Part shown: piece after piece, positions 29,565 to 31,198 of the stretch
Position numbering within the stretch: position 1 is the first letter of the stretch
How the letters are laid out: every line of letters begins with the position of its first letter
Source of the DNA: Vulcanimicrobiota bacterium
Lineage (GTDB): Bacteria; Vulcanimicrobiota; Vulcanimicrobiia; Vulcanimicrobiales; Vulcanimicrobiaceae
DNA length: 31,198 bases
Direction of reading: 5' to 3'
Assembly: GCA_019245275.1 (NCBI GenBank)
Contig: JAFARW010000100.1
Span: 1 to 31,198 of the forward strand
Translations under genes and position numbers: made by a program
The notes under the pieces: model-generated
What the model saw: only the letters and a program-made list of their open reading frames with translations
What the model was told of the DNA's origin: nothing
Database searches by the model: none

Positions 29565-30991
29565 CTGATTCGGTGGATTTTTAGGACGTTTGTGCCGCCG
29601 GCGCCGACCGGCATGCCGGTTGTAAACGCGACGCAGTCACCAGGATTCGCGAGCCCGGCGTGTTTGAGCCGTTGCTCTGTGACTTCGAGCAATTCATCAA
29701 ACGATGCGTACTCGTCGATTAAGAGCGCGTCCACGCCCCAAATTAGCGCGAGCCGGCGTGCGACTTCGACAACCGGCGTCAGAGCGATGATTCGCGCGCG
29801 CGGGCGGAACGCCGAGATATGGTGCGCGGTATTGCCGGTGGTGGTGCCGGTGACGATATAAGGAAGCTCAAGTTCATCCGCGCTGCGCACCGCGGACTCG
29901 GCGATCGAGCTGGCGATGTCGGGACGAATGTTTTCGAGACGGCGAGCGTGCAATATCTCGTGCGGATACGAACGCTCCACCTCGACAGCGATCTGCGCCA
30001 TCACGCGCACGGCTTCGGTCGGATAGGCTCCGACGGCCGTCTCTCCTGAAAGCATGACGGCGTCGCTGCCGTCTAAGATTGCGTTGGCCACGTCCGCGGC
30101 TTCAGCGCGCGTCGGCCGCGGTGACGATATCATCGATTCGAGCATCTGCGTCGCCGTGATAACCGGCTTCGAGACGCGGTTGCAGCGCGCCACGAGATCC
30201 TTTTGGATCATCGGGACAACTTCGAGCGGCATCTCGATGCCGAGATCGCCGCGAGCGATCATGATGCCGTCCGCCGCCTTTATGATGTTTTCGATATCAT
30301 TTAGGGCCTCGTGCCGTTCGATTTTTGCGAGCACGCGCGCGAACCCGTGACGCTTTGCGATAAATGCTTTAACTTGAGCGATGTCGTCGGCCGATCTAAC
30401 GAACGACACGGCAACCCAGTCGACGTCTTTGCTTAAACCAAACTCGAGAAATTCAAGATCGCGTTCAGTGACGGCCGCGATGTTCAGCGAACCGTCGGGA
30501 TAGTTGATGCCTTGCACCGGACGCAGTTGGCCGCCGACTTCAACGATTGTTTCGATCGATTTTGCGTTCCTGGCAGTAATTCGAAGCGCGATCGCTCCAT
30601 CCGCGAGATAGATTCGTTTGCCAACTGTCACATCGGCCGGCAACTTTGCGTAGGAAACGGAGACATGTCGCGCGTCGCCGGCAATCGGGTTGACCTCCAG
30701 CGTGAATGGTTGTCCGCGCTCGAGCCGGACCGACGTCGCGTCCCCACTGAGCTCACCCGTTCGCACCTTTGGTCCCGGCAAATCTTGCAAAACCGCGGTG
30801 TGTATTTCCAATTTATCGCTGATGCGCCGCAACGCATCAATTACTGCACCGTGCTCGGGAGGCGTGCCGTGCGAGAAGTTCAGGCGCGCGACGTTCATAC
30901 CGGATTGCAGCAACGATCGCAAGATCGCGTCGTCGCGCGATGCAGGCCCAATCGTTGCGACAATCTTCGTGCGCTTTTGCGGAATCGGCAC
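29561..30991 (-). CDS. pyk: Pyruvate kinase
   Basis: Pyruvate kinase converts phosphoenolpyruvate and ADP to pyruvate and ATP, the last step of glycolysis. The 476-residue protein has TKIVATIGPASRD, NVARLNFSHG, the signature IMIARGDLGIEMPLEVVP, TATQMLESMISSPRPTRAE, GSDAVMLSGETAVGAYPTEA and a complete C-terminal domain. The start GTG at 30991 lacks an obvious ribosome site. It is divergent from a TonB-like gene at the window edge and convergent with nadK with a 4-base overlap. Confidence 0.96.
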   Translation of the reverse strand: MPIPQKRTKIVATIGPASRDDAILRSLLQSGMNVARLNFSHGTPPEHGAVIDALRRISDKLEIHTAVLQDLPGPKVRTGELSGDATSVRLERGQPFTLEVNPIAGDARHVSVSYAKLPADVTVGKRIYLADGAIALRITARNAKSIETIVEVGGQLRPVQGINYPDGSLNIAAVTERDLEFLEFGLSKDVDWVAVSFVRSADDIAQVKAFIAKRHGFARVLAKIERHEALNDIENIIKAADGIMIARGDLGIEMPLEVVPMIQKDLVARCNRVSKPVITATQMLESMISSPRPTRAEAADVANAILDGSDAVMLSGETAVGAYPTEAVRVMAQIAVEVERSYPHEILHARRLENIRPDIASSIAESAVRSADELELPYIVTGTTTGNTAHHISAFRPRARIIALTPVVEVARRLALIWGVDALLIDEYASFDELLEVTEQRLKHAGLANPGDCVAFTTGMPVGAGGTNVLKIHRIS

Positions 30992-31054
30992 GCGAGGCCG
31001 CTTGCGTTACTTTAACGGCAGGCTCCTGCGGCGCTTGAAGCGCACTTACGCGAG

Positions 31055-31198
31055 ATGCCGCGCCGGGATCCCACCGACGAGCGTTTGCATCGCCGGCTGG
31101 CGATCGGCTATGCGATTTCGATACTGCTGCATGCGCTTGTTGCGCTGCTGTTCGTTTCGGTTGCCACGCAGACGTCGGAGCAATCTGCACCCGAAGCA
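31055..31198 (+). CDS. TonB-like or similar membrane-anchored protein, N-terminus only
   Basis: The frame is open from ATG 31055 to the window edge (48 codons). It has a basic N-terminus (MPRRDPTDERLHRRL) and one membrane helix (AIGYAISILLHALVALLFVS), followed by a polar Ser/Gln/Glu stretch. This arrangement, including the His in the helix, resembles the anchors of the two TonB-like proteins at 12.5-14.0 kb. With only the N-terminus visible it might be another TonB or another single-pass protein. The 63 bases between it and pyk must hold both promoters; I see no clear consensus. Confidence 0.5.
   Translation, partial: MPRRDPTDERLHRRLAIGYAISILLHALVALLFVSVATQTSEQSAPEA

Noticed and set aside
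30837..31190. Minus-strand frame of 117 codons upstream of pyk
   Set aside because: Overlaps the clear pyk N-terminus and the TonB-like anchor; composition is shadow-like.
1..31198. tRNA, rRNA, CRISPR, insertion sequences, prophage or attachment sites
   Set aside because: No TPsiC-like GGTTCRA-bearing cloverleaf, no spaced direct repeats, and no transposase or integrase motifs were seen in reading both strands.

Overview
The window is a compact stretch of bacterial chromosome with about 35 protein genes, most touching or overlapping. I see no rRNA, tRNA, CRISPR array or insertion sequence. The GC-rich codon use, frequent GTG and TTG starts and housekeeping content point to a chromosomal core region. 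An ExbB/ExbD/TonB module implies an outer membrane (diderm cell). Other traits are more typical of Terrabacteria: a YabE/RpfB-like G5-3D wall protein next to rsmA (ksgA), a Bacillus/actinobacterial-type LexA box, and leaderless-looking starts. A diderm Terrabacteria lineage such as Candidatus Eremiobacterota/WPS-2 would fit, but this is inference and I cannot verify it.

Layout. Positions 1-2,517 (minus strand) hold a secreted G5/3D-domain wall protein, rsmA and a truncated CPBP membrane protease; the 2.5-2.8 kb gap holds a candidate structured leader RNA. Positions 2,824-5,876 (plus) hold a GT4 glycosyltransferase, then a small operon (RNase H-like protein, AAG-type DNA glycosylase, SAM methyltransferase) whose promoter contains a perfect LexA box. 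Rho follows at 6.0-7.5 kb with its own promoter, long leader and intrinsic terminator. Next come a GNAT acetyltransferase, a pseudouridine synthase and DAHP synthase (7.5-9.65 kb). Positions 9.7-13.96 kb form an energy-transduction cluster: a TPR protein with a TonB_C-like domain, ExbB, two ExbD paralogues and two TonB-like proteins.

Positions 13,996-27,252 form one long co-directional run: uppP, a small membrane protein, moaC, moaB/mog, folC, folP, folB, folK fused to a carrier-protein-like domain, accC, nusB, a class A PBP, xseA, xseB, a serine hydrolase and two tandem cupins. It links undecaprenyl phosphate recycling, molybdopterin and folate synthesis, fatty acid synthesis, transcription antitermination, peptidoglycan synthesis and DNA repair. 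The end of the window has a lipoprotein (minus), tlyA-nadK (plus), pyk (minus) and the start of another TonB-like protein (plus).

Most notable: (i) folK is fused to a BCCP-like module whose biotin-accepting lysine is replaced by glycine, directly upstream of accC, recalling plant BADC regulators of acetyl-CoA carboxylase; (ii) a LexA-type operator fills the spacer of a consensus promoter that appears to make a leaderless mRNA for an RNase H-like/alkylation-repair operon; (iii) several genes (rsmA, rho, a lipoprotein) have conserved N-termini upstream of any ATG/GTG/TTG.
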